Source of the DNA: Motiliproteus sediminis
GTDB lineage: Bacteria > Pseudomonadota > Gammaproteobacteria > Pseudomonadales > Balneatricaceae
Length of the DNA: 64,000 nucleotides
Assembly: GCF_017912535.1 (NCBI RefSeq)
Contig: NZ_JAERQK010000001.1
Location: forward strand, 841,941-905,940
Direction: 5' to 3'
Each line of letters opens with the position of its first letter. Position 1 is the stretch's first letter. Shown piece after piece: positions 9,912-20,359 of the stretch. The translations under genes were made by a program, and so were the position numbers. The notes under the pieces were generated by a model. That model ran no database searches. It had not been told where the DNA came from and saw only the letters and a list, made by a program, of their open reading frames with translations.

Positions 9912-10409
9912 ATGCGTTTCACTCCCTTAGCTGTCCTGTTCGCCAGCGCCATGATCGCGCTACCCGCGGCAGCCTTTGACAATACAGATCTCAACCAGCT
10001 CAGATCGCAAAAACGCTGCATCGGCTGTGACCTGTCCAATGCCAACCTGCGTGATGAAAGCCTATCGGGTGCCGACCTGCGCTGGTCCAACTTGCGTGGC
10101 GCTAATCTCGAGCGAGCCGAACTTTCCGGCGCTAACCTCACCGGAGCCAATCTCACGAATGCGGCCCTACTGCGAACCAATATGGAGCGGGCAACACTTC
10201 AGGGGGTTATCTTCCACGGGGTCGATCTTACCGCCACACGCCTGAGCAACAGCGACCTGCGCTGGAGTGATATGACCCATCTGGATATCAATCGCGACTT
10301 GTCACGAATGGATGTCAGCGGCGCTCAGCTGGAAGGCGCGCGCTTCAAGGATCGCTACCGTTGCAGTGATCGCTCCCAACCGGGACGCTGCGCACCTGAG
10401 CGTCGCTAG
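9912..10409 (+). CDS. pentapeptide-repeat protein, exported
   Basis: A 165-aa protein. The first 20 residues (MRFTPLAVLFASAMIALPAA) are a signal peptide, and AAGGA lies just upstream of ATG 9912, which sets the start. The mature part has an N-terminal CIGCDLSNANL segment, followed by about 15 A(D/N)Lxx-type pentapeptides that should fold as a right-handed quadrilateral beta-helix. The two N-terminal cysteines (CIGC) recall a family of periplasmic pentapeptide proteins. No catalytic role is expected. Its 3' end overlaps the convergent AhpD-like gene by 65 bp. Confidence 0.85.
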   Translation: MRFTPLAVLFASAMIALPAAAFDNTDLNQLRSQKRCIGCDLSNANLRDESLSGADLRWSNLRGANLERAELSGANLTGANLTNAALLRTNMERATLQGVIFHGVDLTATRLSNSDLRWSDMTHLDINRDLSRMDVSGAQLEGARFKDRYRCSDRSQPGRCAPERR

Positions 10410-10980
10410 CCCCGGTCCCGCTCTGTTTGACCGGCATGACCGGCACAGTACAAAAACCCTGTGCCGGCACATCCAGCGCGCTGTTGAACTTGCTCGACAG
10501 GTTCTGAAATGCGATCAGTCCGGTCAGCTCCACCAGCGCATCGTCGTCAAACCACTGCTTGAGTTTTTGTATCAGCTCGGCGTTTACCCGACGCCCCGTG
10601 ATGGTCATCGCTTCCACATACTCCAGTACCGTTTGCTCGCGCAGGTCAAACAGATCACTGGCCCGCCAGTTGTCAAGGGCTTCAGCCTTGGCACTTGAGC
10701 CGCTGCGGCGCGCGAGTGTCGCTGCGTTGATATCGACACAAAATTCACACCAGTTAAGCTGGGATACACGCACCGTTACCAGCGAGCGCAGCACCGGGTC
10801 GACCGGCGATCTTTTGCGGTCAAGAACACCGTAAAGCAGTGCTACAGCGGCAAATAGCTTGGGCACCCGCGCCCATAACAGCCCTGGCTTCAACACTTCG
10901 CCATAACGACGCTGCTGACTCCAGAAAAACGGGCGCAGCCATAACGGATAGCGGGACAGCGGTTTATCTTTCACAAACAC
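10345..10980 (-). CDS. carboxymuconolactone decarboxylase/AhpD-like protein
   Basis: A protein of about 211 aa with the AhpD-like helical fold. The core VTVRVSQLNWCEFCVDINAATLAR carries the CxxC pair of this family but has Asn where many members have His. LSSKFNSALDVPAQGFC matches the usual family end. About 25 residues of poorly conserved tail follow, overlapping the convergent gene. I prefer GTG 10980, which has GGGAG upstream; TTG 11001 is an alternative. A peroxidase-like or disulfide-reductase activity is possible but not shown. Confidence 0.82.
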   Translation of the reverse strand: MFVKDKPLSRYPLWLRPFFWSQQRRYGEVLKPGLLWARVPKLFAAVALLYGVLDRKRSPVDPVLRSLVTVRVSQLNWCEFCVDINAATLARRSGSSAKAEALDNWRASDLFDLREQTVLEYVEAMTITGRRVNAELIQKLKQWFDDDALVELTGLIAFQNLSSKFNSALDVPAQGFCTVPVMPVKQSGTGASDAQVRSVPVGSDHCNGSDP

Positions 10981-11100
10981 GAACACACTCCCATGCAACA
11001 AACGACACTACCTGATCAGGCCTACTACTGGTGTCGGGCAAGAACAATCCTCCAATACTCCACCAACGCCCCCGCTTTCATGACAGCCAGGCGTCAAGGA

Positions 11101-12729
11101 TTAGACTTTGAACTGTCCAAGCGTCTGGTGCATGTCGCCTGCCAGTGCACTGAGCCCAACCGACACGTCCGCCATGGCCTGCGCGCTGCTGGCTGCCTCG
11201 TTGGAAGCCTGATTGATGGCCCCTACACTGGCGTTGATCATCTCTACAGTCGAGCTCTGCTCTTCAGTCGCTGAGGCGATCTGCAGCACTCGATCGGAAA
11301 CCGATTGTATTTCAGCACTGATCGCCGTCAACGCCTCACCAGCGCGAGCCGCACGGCTCACGCTGGCTTCAGCGTCATCGCGCCCCTGACGAATCAGGGC
11401 GGCAGAGCTGCGCGCACCGTGCTGCAACTGTTCGATCATCGCCTGAATCTCATCCGTGGACTCCTGGGTTCGCTGGGCAAGACTGCGCACTTCGTCCGCG
11501 ACCACGGCAAACCCCCGTCCCTGTTCACCCGCGCGGGCGGCCTCGATGGCTGCATTCAGCGCCAACAGGTTGGTCTGGTCGGCAATGCCGCGAATAACAT
11601 CGAGAATGCTGCCGATATTCTCACTCTCGCGCTCCAGTGACTGTACCGACTCCGCGGCCGTTTCAATCCGCTCGGCCAGCGCGCGAATGCTCCCGGCACT
11701 CTCGTTGGCGACTGCCAGCCCTTCCTGGGCTTGATCCCTCGCCGCCTGAGCAGAGCGGGAAACGTCCGCAGCGTTCTGCGCCACCTCCTGCACCGTGGCG
11801 CTCATTTCATGCACCGCAGCGGCCACTTGCTCGGTTTCCTCCTGGTGGGCGCGAAGGGTATCCCGTGTAATACGGGTGGTCGACGACATATGCTCTGCTT
11901 CCGACACTAACTGCTGGCCGTAGCCGCTCAGCGTGATTACCGTCGCCTGCACCTTGCCAGTATATTGATTAAAACAGTCCGCCAGGAGCGCCAGTTCATC
12001 CCGGCCATCAGCCACCAGACGCACGGTCAGGTCACCATCTCCCTCGGCAATTTCACGCATCGCTGCGGTGGTCTGCCCCATCGGGCGGGTAATCGAGCGA
12101 ATGATTCCAAACACAGCCAGCAACAACAACAGCAGTAATGTTGACAGGGTGATCAGGTGATTGACCAGCTCGGTGGAAAACTCCTTGTCCACATCATCGA
12201 TATACACCCCGGTACCCACAACCCAACCCCAGGGCTGAAAACCCGCGACGTAGGAAAGCTTAGGAACCGGGTCCTCGGATCCCGGCTTCGGCCAATAATA
12301 ATCGACGAAGCCGGACTGCTCCGCCCTTACCACCCGAACAAACTCACTGAACAGTTTTTTACCCTTGGGATCCTCTAACTGCCCCAAAGCTTTGCCGTCG
12401 AGTGCGGGCTTGATCGGGTGCATCACCATGGTCGGCCCCATATCGTTAATCCAAAGGTACTCGCCCCCTTCATAACGGATATGGCGAATCACTTCGGAAG
12501 CCAGGGATTGTGCTTCCTGCCGCGATAGCTCGCCCGCTTGTTCCTGGCTGTGGTAACGATTCAGGGTAGCCAGCGCAGTATCGACAACAGCAACCAGCTT
12601 CTGCTGTTTTGATGCGATCAGATCACCCCGTTTCTGAAAGGTCTCAAACAGATAAATGGCGGTGAACACCCCAAGGGTGACCAACGCCAGCAACCAGATA
12701 CGGTGAGCAATCGAGATTCGAGCAAGCAT
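11101..12729 (-). CDS. methyl-accepting chemotaxis protein with Cache sensor
   Basis: A 542-aa chemoreceptor. The first membrane helix is at residues about 10-28. A periplasmic Cache_2/sCache domain at about 35-185 contains [20 protein letters not shown] and [14 protein letters not shown]. The second membrane helix is near 192-212, followed by HAMP and a long signalling coiled coil. The hairpin tip [20 protein letters not shown] is fully conserved, so it should couple to CheA/CheW. No C-terminal CheR-binding pentapeptide is present. The Cache type often senses small organic acids; the ligand here is unknown. ATG 12729 has GGGGTGG upstream. Confidence 0.95.
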   Translation of the reverse strand: MLARISIAHRIWLLALVTLGVFTAIYLFETFQKRGDLIASKQQKLVAVVDTALATLNRYHSQEQAGELSRQEAQSLASEVIRHIRYEGGEYLWINDMGPTMVMHPIKPALDGKALGQLEDPKGKKLFSEFVRVVRAEQSGFVDYYWPKPGSEDPVPKLSYVAGFQPWGWVVGTGVYIDDVDKEFSTELVNHLITLSTLLLLLLLAVFGIIRSITRPMGQTTAAMREIAEGDGDLTVRLVADGRDELALLADCFNQYTGKVQATVITLSGYGQQLVSEAEHMSSTTRITRDTLRAHQEETEQVAAAVHEMSATVQEVAQNAADVSRSAQAARDQAQEGLAVANESAGSIRALAERIETAAESVQSLERESENIGSILDVIRGIADQTNLLALNAAIEAARAGEQGRGFAVVADEVRSLAQRTQESTDEIQAMIEQLQHGARSSAALIRQGRDDAEASVSRAARAGEALTAISAEIQSVSDRVLQIASATEEQSSTVEMINASVGAINQASNEAASSAQAMADVSVGLSALAGDMHQTLGQFKV

Positions 12730-12755
12730 GAGCCACCCCTTAAGAGACGTGCAGT

Positions 12756-12780
12756 AAAGGCCGCTAACAGCAGCGGCCTC
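12756..12780 (-). terminator. hairpin, possible weak terminator of the downstream-reading small gene
   Basis: An 8-bp inverted repeat (AGGCCGCT/AGCGGCCT) with a 6-base loop is followed on the minus strand by only TTTA. It lies between the small cysteine-pair gene and the chemoreceptor gene, so it may partly terminate the former. The weak T-run keeps confidence low. Confidence 0.4.
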
Positions 12781-12851
12781 ACTAATTTAGTAACTAAGGG
12801 AGTATAGATGGCCGCCACGTCTCCATGGCGAAGAGAGTCATTGAATTGAGG

Positions 12852-13265
12852 TTACGAGGCGAAAAACCTGGCCAGTTGGTCGTTGGATAAAAGCTCGCTC
12901 TTGCCACCACGCATGACCCGCAGCAACTCATCCTTGGCAATGGCATGAGGCATTCCGCTTTCTGTCAGCAAGGTCAGCAAGCGATCAAAAATCTGGCGCC
13001 GCTTCAATCCCAATGCGTCGGTTGCACGGCGTTCATCACAGTCTTCAACCAGAGTTGAACCGCAGCCACAACGGCGCGCCAGCGTCAGGGAGTCATCGGT
13101 CTGGCTTAACCCGGTTGCGCTATTCACCGCATCGGTTTCACGTACCAGCTGCGCCAGATCCGCAAACACTTTGGCACAACCTGGGCACTGCTTGGGAAAG
13201 GCGGTATCCCCAAGCAACTTGAGTCCATCGAAGAGCTCGTTCATCCGTGACTGAGAGTCTTGCAT
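12852..13265 (-). CDS. conserved hypothetical protein with CPGC and CGCG pairs
   Basis: A 137-aa soluble protein of no family I can name with confidence. It has two cysteine pairs, CPGC near residue 29 and RRCGCGSTLV near residue 67, likely one zinc site. A helical C-terminal half follows (RQIFDRLLTLLTESGMPHAIAKDELLRVMRGGKSELL). The start is ATG 13265, with an almost perfect Shine-Dalgarno (AAGGAGGT) 5 bases upstream. That implies strong translation. It is an isolated gene between the chemoreceptor and metZ. Confidence 0.75.
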   Translation of the reverse strand: MQDSQSRMNELFDGLKLLGDTAFPKQCPGCAKVFADLAQLVRETDAVNSATGLSQTDDSLTLARRCGCGSTLVEDCDERRATDALGLKRRQIFDRLLTLLTESGMPHAIAKDELLRVMRGGKSELLSNDQLARFFAS

Positions 13266-13323
13266 TCCCACCTCCTTCTCTTATCTGCTGTTACGATTCC
13301 AGCATAGACGACGCAGTCGCCTG

Positions 13324-14541
13324 TCACACCCGACCGGCCACTGCGTCCAGTCCTCGTTGCATATCCCGTTGCAAGTCCGCTAACGACTCCAACCCCACAG
13401 ACAGTCGAATCAGGTTTTGCCCGATACCGGCCTGACGCCTCTCTTCGTCGCTCAGGCGGCCATGGGTGGTGGTCGCCGGATGGGTGATGGTTGACTTTAC
13501 ATCACCGAGATTGCCGGTAATTGACACCACCTGGGTGGCATCAATGAAGCTCCACGCCTCGTCACGACCGCCATGGAGCTCAAACCCGAGCACTGCGCCA
13601 AATCCGCGCTGCTGTTTTTTTGCCAGCTGGTGCTGGGGATGGCTCTCCAGACCGGTGTAATAGACCCGCGCAACCTGAGACTGCTGCTCCAGCCACTGCG
13701 CCAAAGCCAACGCACTGCTGCTCTGGGCGAGCATTCGCAGTTCCAGCGTTTCCAGCCCTTTGGCAAACACCCAGGCGTTAAACGGGCTCATGCAGGCGCC
13801 ACCAGTGCGAATGAAGCCGAACACCTCTTCCATCAGCGAATCGGGACCCACAACAACGCCACCAACACAGCGTCCCTGGCCATCAAGAAACTTGGTTGCG
13901 GAGTGCATCACAATGTCGGCGCCCAGGGTCAGCGGACGCTGAAGTGCGGGGGTGCAGAAACAGTTATCGACCACCAACAGTGCATCGGCCTGGTGGGCAA
14001 TATCCGCCACCGCAGCGATATCGGCTAGCTCTGCCAGCGGATTGGAGGGGGTCTCCAGAAACAGCATTCGGGTTGAAGGTTCGATCGCCGCCTTCCAGGC
14101 ATCAAGCCGGGTAGGATCAACGAAAGTGGTGCGAATCCCGGCCCGAGTGAAATACTTGGTGAACAGTGAAACAGTCGAACCAAACACACTGTAGGAGCAC
14201 ACGATGTGATCGCCCTGCTGCAGCAGGCTCATCCCGAGACTGAGAATGGCAGCCATGCCCGACGCCGTCGCTACAGCGCGCTCACCGCCTTCGAGTGCAG
14301 CCATGCGTTCTTCAAACAAGCGAACGGACGGATTGGTAAAGCGGGAATAGATGTTGCCTTCTTCATCGCCACCGAAACGGGCTGCCGCCTGAGCAGCACT
14401 GTCGAATACAAAGCTTGAAGTAGTGAAGATCGCGTCGCTATGCTCGCCTTCGGCCGTGCGCCGATGCCCTGTGCGGATAGCGAGGGTACTCGGATCGGCC
14501 GACTCCAGCGCGGCTTTCAGTTGTTCGTTACGGTCACTCAT
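13324..14541 (-). CDS. metZ: O-succinylhomoserine sulfhydrylase
   Basis: A PLP enzyme of the Cys/Met metabolism family (405 aa from ATG 14541, or 409 aa from GTG 14553, which overlaps the purF stop). It makes homocysteine from O-succinylhomoserine and sulfide in direct-sulfhydrylation methionine synthesis. The PLP-lysine region is MHSATKFLDGQG, and the substrate-site segment VCSYSVFGSTVSLF is typical. The order purF-metZ is conserved in pseudomonads and relatives, which supports MetZ over cystathionine gamma-synthase or MetY. Confidence 0.92.
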   Translation of the reverse strand: MSDRNEQLKAALESADPSTLAIRTGHRRTAEGEHSDAIFTTSSFVFDSAAQAAARFGGDEEGNIYSRFTNPSVRLFEERMAALEGGERAVATASGMAAILSLGMSLLQQGDHIVCSYSVFGSTVSLFTKYFTRAGIRTTFVDPTRLDAWKAAIEPSTRMLFLETPSNPLAELADIAAVADIAHQADALLVVDNCFCTPALQRPLTLGADIVMHSATKFLDGQGRCVGGVVVGPDSLMEEVFGFIRTGGACMSPFNAWVFAKGLETLELRMLAQSSSALALAQWLEQQSQVARVYYTGLESHPQHQLAKKQQRGFGAVLGFELHGGRDEAWSFIDATQVVSITGNLGDVKSTITHPATTTHGRLSDEERRQAGIGQNLIRLSVGLESLADLQRDMQRGLDAVAGRV

Positions 14542-14549
14542 CTGCGCAC

Positions 14550-16055
14550 TCACAGCTTGGGGTAAAGGTCGCCCGTTTCAGTACTCTCGCTGCCACCCTT
14601 GGCGGCGTCATTGCGTTGCGCATCGATCTGCATCAGGTACCCCTGATCGACATCACCGGTGACGTACTCACCATTGAAGACCGAGCAGTCGAACCGATCG
14701 ACCTGCGCATCCCCACCCTGGGTACTGCGTATCAGGTCGTCCAGATCCTGATACACCATCCAGTCGGCTCCAATCAGCTCACCCACCTCTTCATCGGTAC
14801 GATCATGAGCAATCAGCTCGCTGGCGCTGGGCATATCGATACCGTAAACGTTCGGGTAGCGCACCGCCGGTGCGGCAGAGGCAAAATAAACCTTCTTTGC
14901 TCCCATTTCGCGCGCCATCTCGACAATCTGGCGAGAGGTGGTGCCACGAACAATGGAGTCATCCACCAGCATCACATTCTTGCCTTTGAACTCAAGCTCA
15001 ATCGGGTTGAGCTTGCGCCGCACAGTGCGTTCCCGCAGCTGCTGCCCGGGCATGATGAAGGTACGACCGATATAACGGTTCTTGATAAAGCCTTCACGGA
15101 ACTTGACCCCCAGCATGTTGGCCATCTCCATCGCCGCAGTGCGGCTGGTGTCCGGAATTGGAATAACCACATCAATATCGTGATCGGGACGCTCACGCAG
15201 CACTTTTTCAGCCAGCAGTTCACCCTGCCGCAGGCGCGCTTTGTAAACGGAAATACCATCCATAATCGAGTCTGGACGGGCCAGATACACATATTCGAAC
15301 AGACAGGGAGACAGTTTGCTTTGCGCAGCGCACTGGCGGGTAAACACGCCGCCGTCATTGCTCAGGTAGATCGCTTCTCCCGGGGCCAGGTCGCGCACCA
15401 GCTCAAAACCGCAGCTGTCGAGGGCCACACTCTCGGACGCGACCATATAATCGTACCCCTCTTCGGTCCGGCGACGGCCATACACCACCGGACGAATGCC
15501 GTGGGGGTCACGAAAGGCGACTATGCCGTAGCCTGTAATCATGGCCACCACCGCATATCCTCCGCGGCAGCGTTTGTGCACCTGTTCAACGGCGGTGAAA
15601 ATGTCGTTCGCTCCCGGTTGCAGTTTTCCCAACTGCTGCAGCTCGTGCGCAAAGACGTTGAGCAACACTTCCGAGTCCGAGTTAGTGTTGATGTGGCGCA
15701 GGTCGGTACGAAAGATATCCTCAGCCAACTCCGCCGCGTTGGTCAAATTGCCGTTATGGGCCAATGCGATGCCATACGGCGAGTTGACATAAAAGGGCTG
15801 GGCTTCGGCGGCGCTTGAACTGCCGGCGGTGGGGTAACGGACATGACCGATCCCCATAGTGCCGAGCAGATTGCGCATATGGCGGGTACGAAACACCTCG
15901 TTAACAAGGCCATTGTCCTTGCGCAGGTTAAAGCGACTTCCCTGACAGGTCACCATGCCGGCGGCATCCTGGCCGCGGTGCTGAAGCACCGTTAAGGCAT
16001 CAAAGATGCTCTGGTTTACATTGGATTTGGCAACGATGCCAACTATGCCGCACAT
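14550..16055 (-). CDS. purF: amidophosphoribosyltransferase
   Basis: A 501-aa enzyme for the first committed step of purine synthesis, converting PRPP and glutamine to phosphoribosylamine. The processed N-terminus would expose Cys2 (MCGIVGIV), the glutaminase nucleophile. The PRPP-binding loop [14 protein letters not shown] is in the C-terminal half. Its length is normal, and it lies between cvpA and metZ as in pseudomonads. The 84-bp gap to cvpA holds an AAAACAA/TTGTTTT partial dyad of unclear meaning. Confidence 0.97.
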   Translation of the reverse strand: MCGIVGIVAKSNVNQSIFDALTVLQHRGQDAAGMVTCQGSRFNLRKDNGLVNEVFRTRHMRNLLGTMGIGHVRYPTAGSSSAAEAQPFYVNSPYGIALAHNGNLTNAAELAEDIFRTDLRHINTNSDSEVLLNVFAHELQQLGKLQPGANDIFTAVEQVHKRCRGGYAVVAMITGYGIVAFRDPHGIRPVVYGRRRTEEGYDYMVASESVALDSCGFELVRDLAPGEAIYLSNDGGVFTRQCAAQSKLSPCLFEYVYLARPDSIMDGISVYKARLRQGELLAEKVLRERPDHDIDVVIPIPDTSRTAAMEMANMLGVKFREGFIKNRYIGRTFIMPGQQLRERTVRRKLNPIELEFKGKNVMLVDDSIVRGTTSRQIVEMAREMGAKKVYFASAAPAVRYPNVYGIDMPSASELIAHDRTDEEVGELIGADWMVYQDLDDLIRSTQGGDAQVDRFDCSVFNGEYVTGDVDQGYLMQIDAQRNDAAKGGSESTETGDLYPKL

Positions 16056-16139
16056 TGAATGTACCTCATCAAGGTTGAGCCAATCAGTAAAAACAAAAGC
16101 CCGCCGGACGCTTGTTTTTAATGACGAGCGACACCTGCG

Positions 16140-16634
16140 CTACTGACTTGCGTCCATTATCAGGCGAGAGGTTTCGCCCGCCAAGCTTCGCGTCCACTCC
16201 TCCATCAGGGTGAAGTGCGGAATCAATGTAGACTGGCGCCACCACTGGTCCTGATTCACCGGCGTCATATCCAGCAGTGCCACCAGCACTACCACTAACA
16301 GCGCCCCACGAGCCAAGCCGAACCCCATCCCCAGTACCCGGTCAGTGCCTCCCAGTCCGGTGGCCTTGATGAGCACGCCAATCAAGTTGTTGATCAGGGC
16401 ACCGGTAAACAGAGTGGCGATAAACAGCAGCAGAAACGCGGCGACGACCCTGGCCGAAGGGGTTTCGATATAACTGGCAAGCAGCGCACTCAGATGGTCG
16501 GTAAACAGACGCGCGATAATAAACGCGGCCACCCAGGTAAGCAGCGAGATCGCTTCGCGCACAAATCCTCGCTTGAGACTAATCAAGCTCGATATGGCAA
16601 TAATGGCAACGATGACCCAGTCGGCCCAATTCAT
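16140..16634 (-). CDS. cvpA: CvpA family membrane protein
   Basis: A 164-aa inner-membrane protein with four predicted helices. The conserved start WADWVIVAIIAISSLISLKRGFVREAISLLTWV defines the CvpA (colicin V production) family. CvpA is regularly encoded just upstream of purF, as here. Its role is linked to envelope stress or bile tolerance in other bacteria. The gap to the upstream SPOR gene is 72 bp. Confidence 0.93.
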   Translation of the reverse strand: MNWADWVIVAIIAISSLISLKRGFVREAISLLTWVAAFIIARLFTDHLSALLASYIETPSARVVAAFLLLFIATLFTGALINNLIGVLIKATGLGGTDRVLGMGFGLARGALLVVVLVALLDMTPVNQDQWWRQSTLIPHFTLMEEWTRSLAGETSRLIMDASQ

Positions 16635-16706
16635 AATGAAACTCGCAGCAACGAGGCGCGCATTCTAGCAAAGCCCTTGGTGATACCCAACAATGACGCC
16701 TCGCAT

Positions 16707-17339
16707 TCAACTGGTGGAGAAGCGCAGGATCAAGCCATCAAGCTTCAGCTCGCGGCTCAACTTGCGCTTCAATGCCTCTAGCTCGCTACGCTGCACCTCC
16801 GGTCCAACGTAGACTCTGGACAGGGCGTTCTTTTCGCGTATGTAGGCGCTGTAGCCCGCCTTGTTCAGCCGGTCACGCAAGCGTTCGGCATTTGCACGCT
16901 CTTTGAAAGCCGCCAACTGCAGGGTCCACGCCACAGGCACGCCCTGCTTATCCAGTACCGGAACCTCTTTTTCCAGCGTAGCCGGACGTGGCTGCTTGGG
17001 CGTCAACTCCGGCGCCACTTCTGCCGGAGCGGATACTTCGCCGTCATCGGGCTGCTCGGGCGTATCCGAAAGCGGGGTGGCCACCTCAGCCGTCACCTTC
17101 ATCCGCGGCTGGCGCAGCTCCACTCGCTCCGGCATCGGCTCGGCCGGCTTTCGGGTATCGTCGAGGATTCTGGCTTCGGGCACGGGAACAGACATAACAG
17201 GGAACCGCGGTGCGTCGGGAATAGACACCTGCAGCTGACTCTCACGAACCCCCTGGCCATCAAACAACATCGGTAGCACAATCACTGCCAACAACCCCAG
17301 GGCAACGAATCCGATCAGGCGTTCCTTCTGATGTTCCAT
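16707..17339 (-). CDS. SPOR domain protein (DedD-like)
   Basis: A 210-aa bitopic protein. A short cytoplasmic start (MEHQKERLIG) is followed by a membrane helix at residues about 9-26, then a proline/glutamate-rich linker. The C-terminal SPOR domain (residues about 135-210, WTLQLAAFKERANAERLRDRLNKAGY) binds denuded septal peptidoglycan. It sits between folC and cvpA, the position of dedD in E. coli and its Pseudomonas counterpart. It probably helps constriction at division. Confidence 0.9.
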   Translation of the reverse strand: MEHQKERLIGFVALGLLAVIVLPMLFDGQGVRESQLQVSIPDAPRFPVMSVPVPEARILDDTRKPAEPMPERVELRQPRMKVTAEVATPLSDTPEQPDDGEVSAPAEVAPELTPKQPRPATLEKEVPVLDKQGVPVAWTLQLAAFKERANAERLRDRLNKAGYSAYIREKNALSRVYVGPEVQRSELEALKRKLSRELKLDGLILRFSTS

Positions 17340-17343
17340 GTCG

Positions 17344-18600
17344 TTACTCCTGCAGTGCGTCCAGCGCGGCGGCCACGGTATAGAACGACCCCATCACCAG
17401 GATACGATCACCAACTGCGCTTTCGGCCAGAGCCGAATCCAGCGCAGCAGCAACAGACTCCAATGATTCGGCGTCGGCCCCCTCAAGCGCGGCCAGCAGA
17501 CGCCCTGCCTTTTCGCCGCGCGGGCAGCCAAGGGAGGCGACTCGCCAGCGATCGATTCGCGGTCGCAACGCCGCCAGGGTTGACTCAACGTCCTTATCGC
17601 CCAGCATCGCTGCCACACACCAGGTGGTACCGTCACAGGGAGGCAGTTGCGCGGCAAGATACCCCGCTGCATGAGGGTTGTGGGCCACATCAAGCACCAG
17701 CTCCCGACCATCGCGCCACATACATTGCATTCGACCGGTCAGCGAAACGCCCTGCAACCCCTCGCGCACCTCAGCCGGCAGCAACTGGACTCCGGCACTA
17801 GCAAGCGCCTGCAGCGCGGTAGAGGCATTGGCGAACGGCAGTTGCGGCACGGGCAGATCACTGAGCGTCAGCGACGTTCCGTCAGCGCTCAGCCCACGCC
17901 AACACCAGCTCTCCTGCGGCTCAGCAGCCGGACCAAACTCGATTCCCCAGCGCAACAGGGGCGCCCCCAGATCAGCAGCGTAGCTGGAAACCGATGCCGG
18001 CAGATCGGCATCACCAAAGATCAGCGGACGCGCGGGCCTGGCAATTCCCGCCTTTTCATAGCCAATTTTGTCACGGTCACTGCCCAGCCAATCCTGATGA
18101 TCGAGCGCAACGGTGGTGACTACCGCAACGTCAGCATCAACCAGGTTGACGGCATCCAAACGACCGCCCAGACCAACCTCCAGCAACCAGAGATCCAATG
18201 ACTGCTGACTAAAAAGCCACAACGCGGCCAGAGTCCCGTACTCGAAGTAGGTCAGCGATACCTTTGCCTGCTGACGAGCCTGTTCCACCACCACAAACGC
18301 GTCGCAGAGGGAATCGTCGTCGACCAGGCTACCGTCGATGCTTACGCGCTCGTTGTAGCGAATAAAGTGGGGGGAGGAGTAACAACCGACCCTGAGGCCA
18401 TGGGCTACGGCGACGGCACGCATCAGCGCCACGGTGGAACCCTTGCCATTGGTGCCAGCTACCGTTACCACCCGAGGTGGCGTCAGCTGGAGTAGGGCCG
18501 CAACTGCAGCTACGCGCTCAAGGCCCAGATCAATCTCAGAGGGATGGCTGGCCTCGATAAAGGCCAGCCACTGGTGCAGATTATTCGGCAGTGACGTCAT
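17344..18600 (-). CDS. folC: dihydrofolate synthase / folylpolyglutamate synthase
   Basis: A Mur-ligase-fold enzyme of 418 aa from ATG 18600. The ATP loop is [16 protein letters not shown], with conserved [13 protein letters not shown] and [14 protein letters not shown]. It adds glutamate to dihydropteroate and extends the polyglutamate tail of folates. The chosen ATG overlaps the end of accD by 20 bp. A second ATG at 18624 is possible but has less family support. The gap to the SPOR gene is 4 bases, and accD-folC coupling is standard. Confidence 0.95.
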   Translation of the reverse strand: MTSLPNNLHQWLAFIEASHPSEIDLGLERVAAVAALLQLTPPRVVTVAGTNGKGSTVALMRAVAVAHGLRVGCYSSPHFIRYNERVSIDGSLVDDDSLCDAFVVVEQARQQAKVSLTYFEYGTLAALWLFSQQSLDLWLLEVGLGGRLDAVNLVDADVAVVTTVALDHQDWLGSDRDKIGYEKAGIARPARPLIFGDADLPASVSSYAADLGAPLLRWGIEFGPAAEPQESWCWRGLSADGTSLTLSDLPVPQLPFANASTALQALASAGVQLLPAEVREGLQGVSLTGRMQCMWRDGRELVLDVAHNPHAAGYLAAQLPPCDGTTWCVAAMLGDKDVESTLAALRPRIDRWRVASLGCPRGEKAGRLLAALEGADAESLESVAAALDSALAESAVGDRILVMGSFYTVAAALDALQE

Positions 18601-19483
18601 CGGAACTATCTGCGTCCACGCCAATTGGCTTTTGATGCGTCAGCTTCCGAAGAATCGAACCCAGCTTCTCACGTAACTGGGTACGTTTGATGATTATGTC
18701 GATGGCGCCGTGCTCCAGCAGAAACTCGCTGCGCTGGAACCCTTCCGGCAGCTTTTCCCGCACCGTCTGCTCGATAACCCGCGGGCCGGCAAAGCCAATC
18801 AGAGCGTTAGGTTCGGCAACGTTCAGGTCACCCAGCATCGCCAACGATGCGGAAACGCCCCCGTAAACCGGATCGGTCAACACGGAGATATAGGGAATAC
18901 CTTCTGACTTCATTTTTTCCAGCGCGGCGCTGGTCTTGGCCATCTGCATCAGCGAGAACAGCGCCTCTTGCATCCGTGCTCCACCACTGGCCGAGAAACA
19001 GACCAGGGGGATACGCTGCTCCAGACAGACGTTAACGGCACGGACGAAACGCTCGCCGACGACCGCCCCCATGGAACCACCCATGAAGGAGAATTCGAAC
19101 GCGACCGCGACCAGGGGAAGGCCGTCAACGCTGCCTTTCATGGCAACCAGCGCGTCCTTCTCACCGGTCTGCTTCTGAGCCGCAGACAGACGGTCCTTGT
19201 ATTTTTTGGAATCGCGGAATTTAAGCCGGTCCACCGGCTCCACATCGCTACCGATCTCAATGCGATTTTCAGCATCAAGGAACAGATCCAGACGCTTACG
19301 CGCCTCAAGGCGCATGTGATGGTCACACTTCATGCAGACATTGAGGTTGCGGTCCAGCTCCGGCCGGTAAAGCACGGCTTCGCACTTGGGGCACTTCTTC
19401 CACAAACCTTCCGGAATATCCGCTTTCTTTTTGGAGTCGGCCCGAATCAGCGAGGGCACAATCTTGTCAAACCAGGTACTCAT
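18581..19483 (-). CDS. accD: acetyl-CoA carboxylase carboxyltransferase beta subunit
   Basis: A 300-aa subunit of the carboxyltransferase that forms malonyl-CoA with AccA. The N-terminal four-cysteine zinc ribbon is clear ([11 protein letters not shown] then CMKCDHHMR). The crotonase-like core has [18 protein letters not shown] and the glycine-rich [13 protein letters not shown] 19483 has AAGGGATCACC upstream. It lies downstream of trpA, as in many gammaproteobacteria. Confidence 0.97.
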   Translation of the reverse strand: MSTWFDKIVPSLIRADSKKKADIPEGLWKKCPKCEAVLYRPELDRNLNVCMKCDHHMRLEARKRLDLFLDAENRIEIGSDVEPVDRLKFRDSKKYKDRLSAAQKQTGEKDALVAMKGSVDGLPLVAVAFEFSFMGGSMGAVVGERFVRAVNVCLEQRIPLVCFSASGGARMQEALFSLMQMAKTSAALEKMKSEGIPYISVLTDPVYGGVSASLAMLGDLNVAEPNALIGFAGPRVIEQTVREKLPEGFQRSEFLLEHGAIDIIIKRTQLREKLGSILRKLTHQKPIGVDADSSDDVTAE

Positions 19484-19520
19484 GGTGATCCCTTATCCTT
19501 TGTTGGGAGAACGTTGCCTG

Positions 19521-20327
19521 TCAGGCGTCGTCCATCCCGGCACGCAAATCCGCAACGATGGCGGCAACCTCTGGCGCAATGCGCTCAGGGTGATCCGCCA
19601 GCTCCGCAATTTTATTAACCAACACGCTGCCAACAATTACGCCGTCTGACACGCGGCTTACCGCTGCTGCCGACGCGCGATCTTTGATGCCAAATCCGAC
19701 ACCAACCGGCAGATTGGTCATTGAACGAATGGCAGTGACACGCGACTCGACTTCATCAACATTGAGTGCCGCCGAACCGGTGACCCCTTTTACCGACACA
19801 TAGTACACGTAGCCGCTTCCGCGCTCGCAGATCTGTTTCATGCGGGCATCGCTAGTGGTCGGTGCCAGCAGAAAGATCGCGTCCAGACCATTGTCTCGCA
19901 ACGCGGCACAAAACTCGTCTGCTTCCTCGGGCGGCAGGTCAACCGTCAGCACCCCATCGACGCCGGCTTCGCGCGCTTTTTCCATAAAAGTGCGATAGCC
20001 GATGGCCTCCACGGGGTTAAGGTAGCCCATCAACACCACCGGTGTATCGGTGTTGCGCTGGCGGAATTCCGCCACCATCGCTAACACATCCAGCAGTCGA
20101 GTGCCGGCGCGCAGCGCTCGCTCGCACGCCAGCTGGATTACCGGGCCATCAGCCATGGGGTCAGAAAACGGGACCCCCAGTTCGATGATATCGGCACCGC
20201 TATCCGCCAATGCATGCATCAGATCAACGGTCACCTCCTGCACCGGATCGCCAGCGGTTACATAAGGTATCAGCGCCTTACGGCCGGAGACTTTCAGCTT
20301 TTCAAAACAACTTTGTATACGACTCAT
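19521..20327 (-). CDS. trpA: tryptophan synthase alpha chain
   Basis: A 268-aa TIM barrel that cleaves indole-3-glycerol phosphate. The catalytic Glu is in [20 protein letters not shown], and the second acid is in [14 protein letters not shown]. The phosphate-binding segment VGVGFGIKD is conserved. It follows trpB by 32 bp and should form the alpha2beta2 complex with it. Confidence 0.97.
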   Translation of the reverse strand: MSRIQSCFEKLKVSGRKALIPYVTAGDPVQEVTVDLMHALADSGADIIELGVPFSDPMADGPVIQLACERALRAGTRLLDVLAMVAEFRQRNTDTPVVLMGYLNPVEAIGYRTFMEKAREAGVDGVLTVDLPPEEADEFCAALRDNGLDAIFLLAPTTSDARMKQICERGSGYVYYVSVKGVTGSAALNVDEVESRVTAIRSMTNLPVGVGFGIKDRASAAAVSRVSDGVIVGSVLVNKIAELADHPERIAPEVAAIVADLRAGMDDA

Positions 20328-20359
20328 TGAAACCCCTTAGGTCCGACTGCCGGCACCGC

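Noticed and set aside
14616..15818. A 400-codon open frame antisense to purF
   Set aside because: purF is unmistakable on the other strand. The antisense translation has no domain character and reflects GC-rich codon bias.
16083..16125. AAAACAA/TTGTTTT dyad between cvpA and purF as a terminator
   Set aside because: The inner pairing is poor and the genes normally form one operon, so I did not call it.
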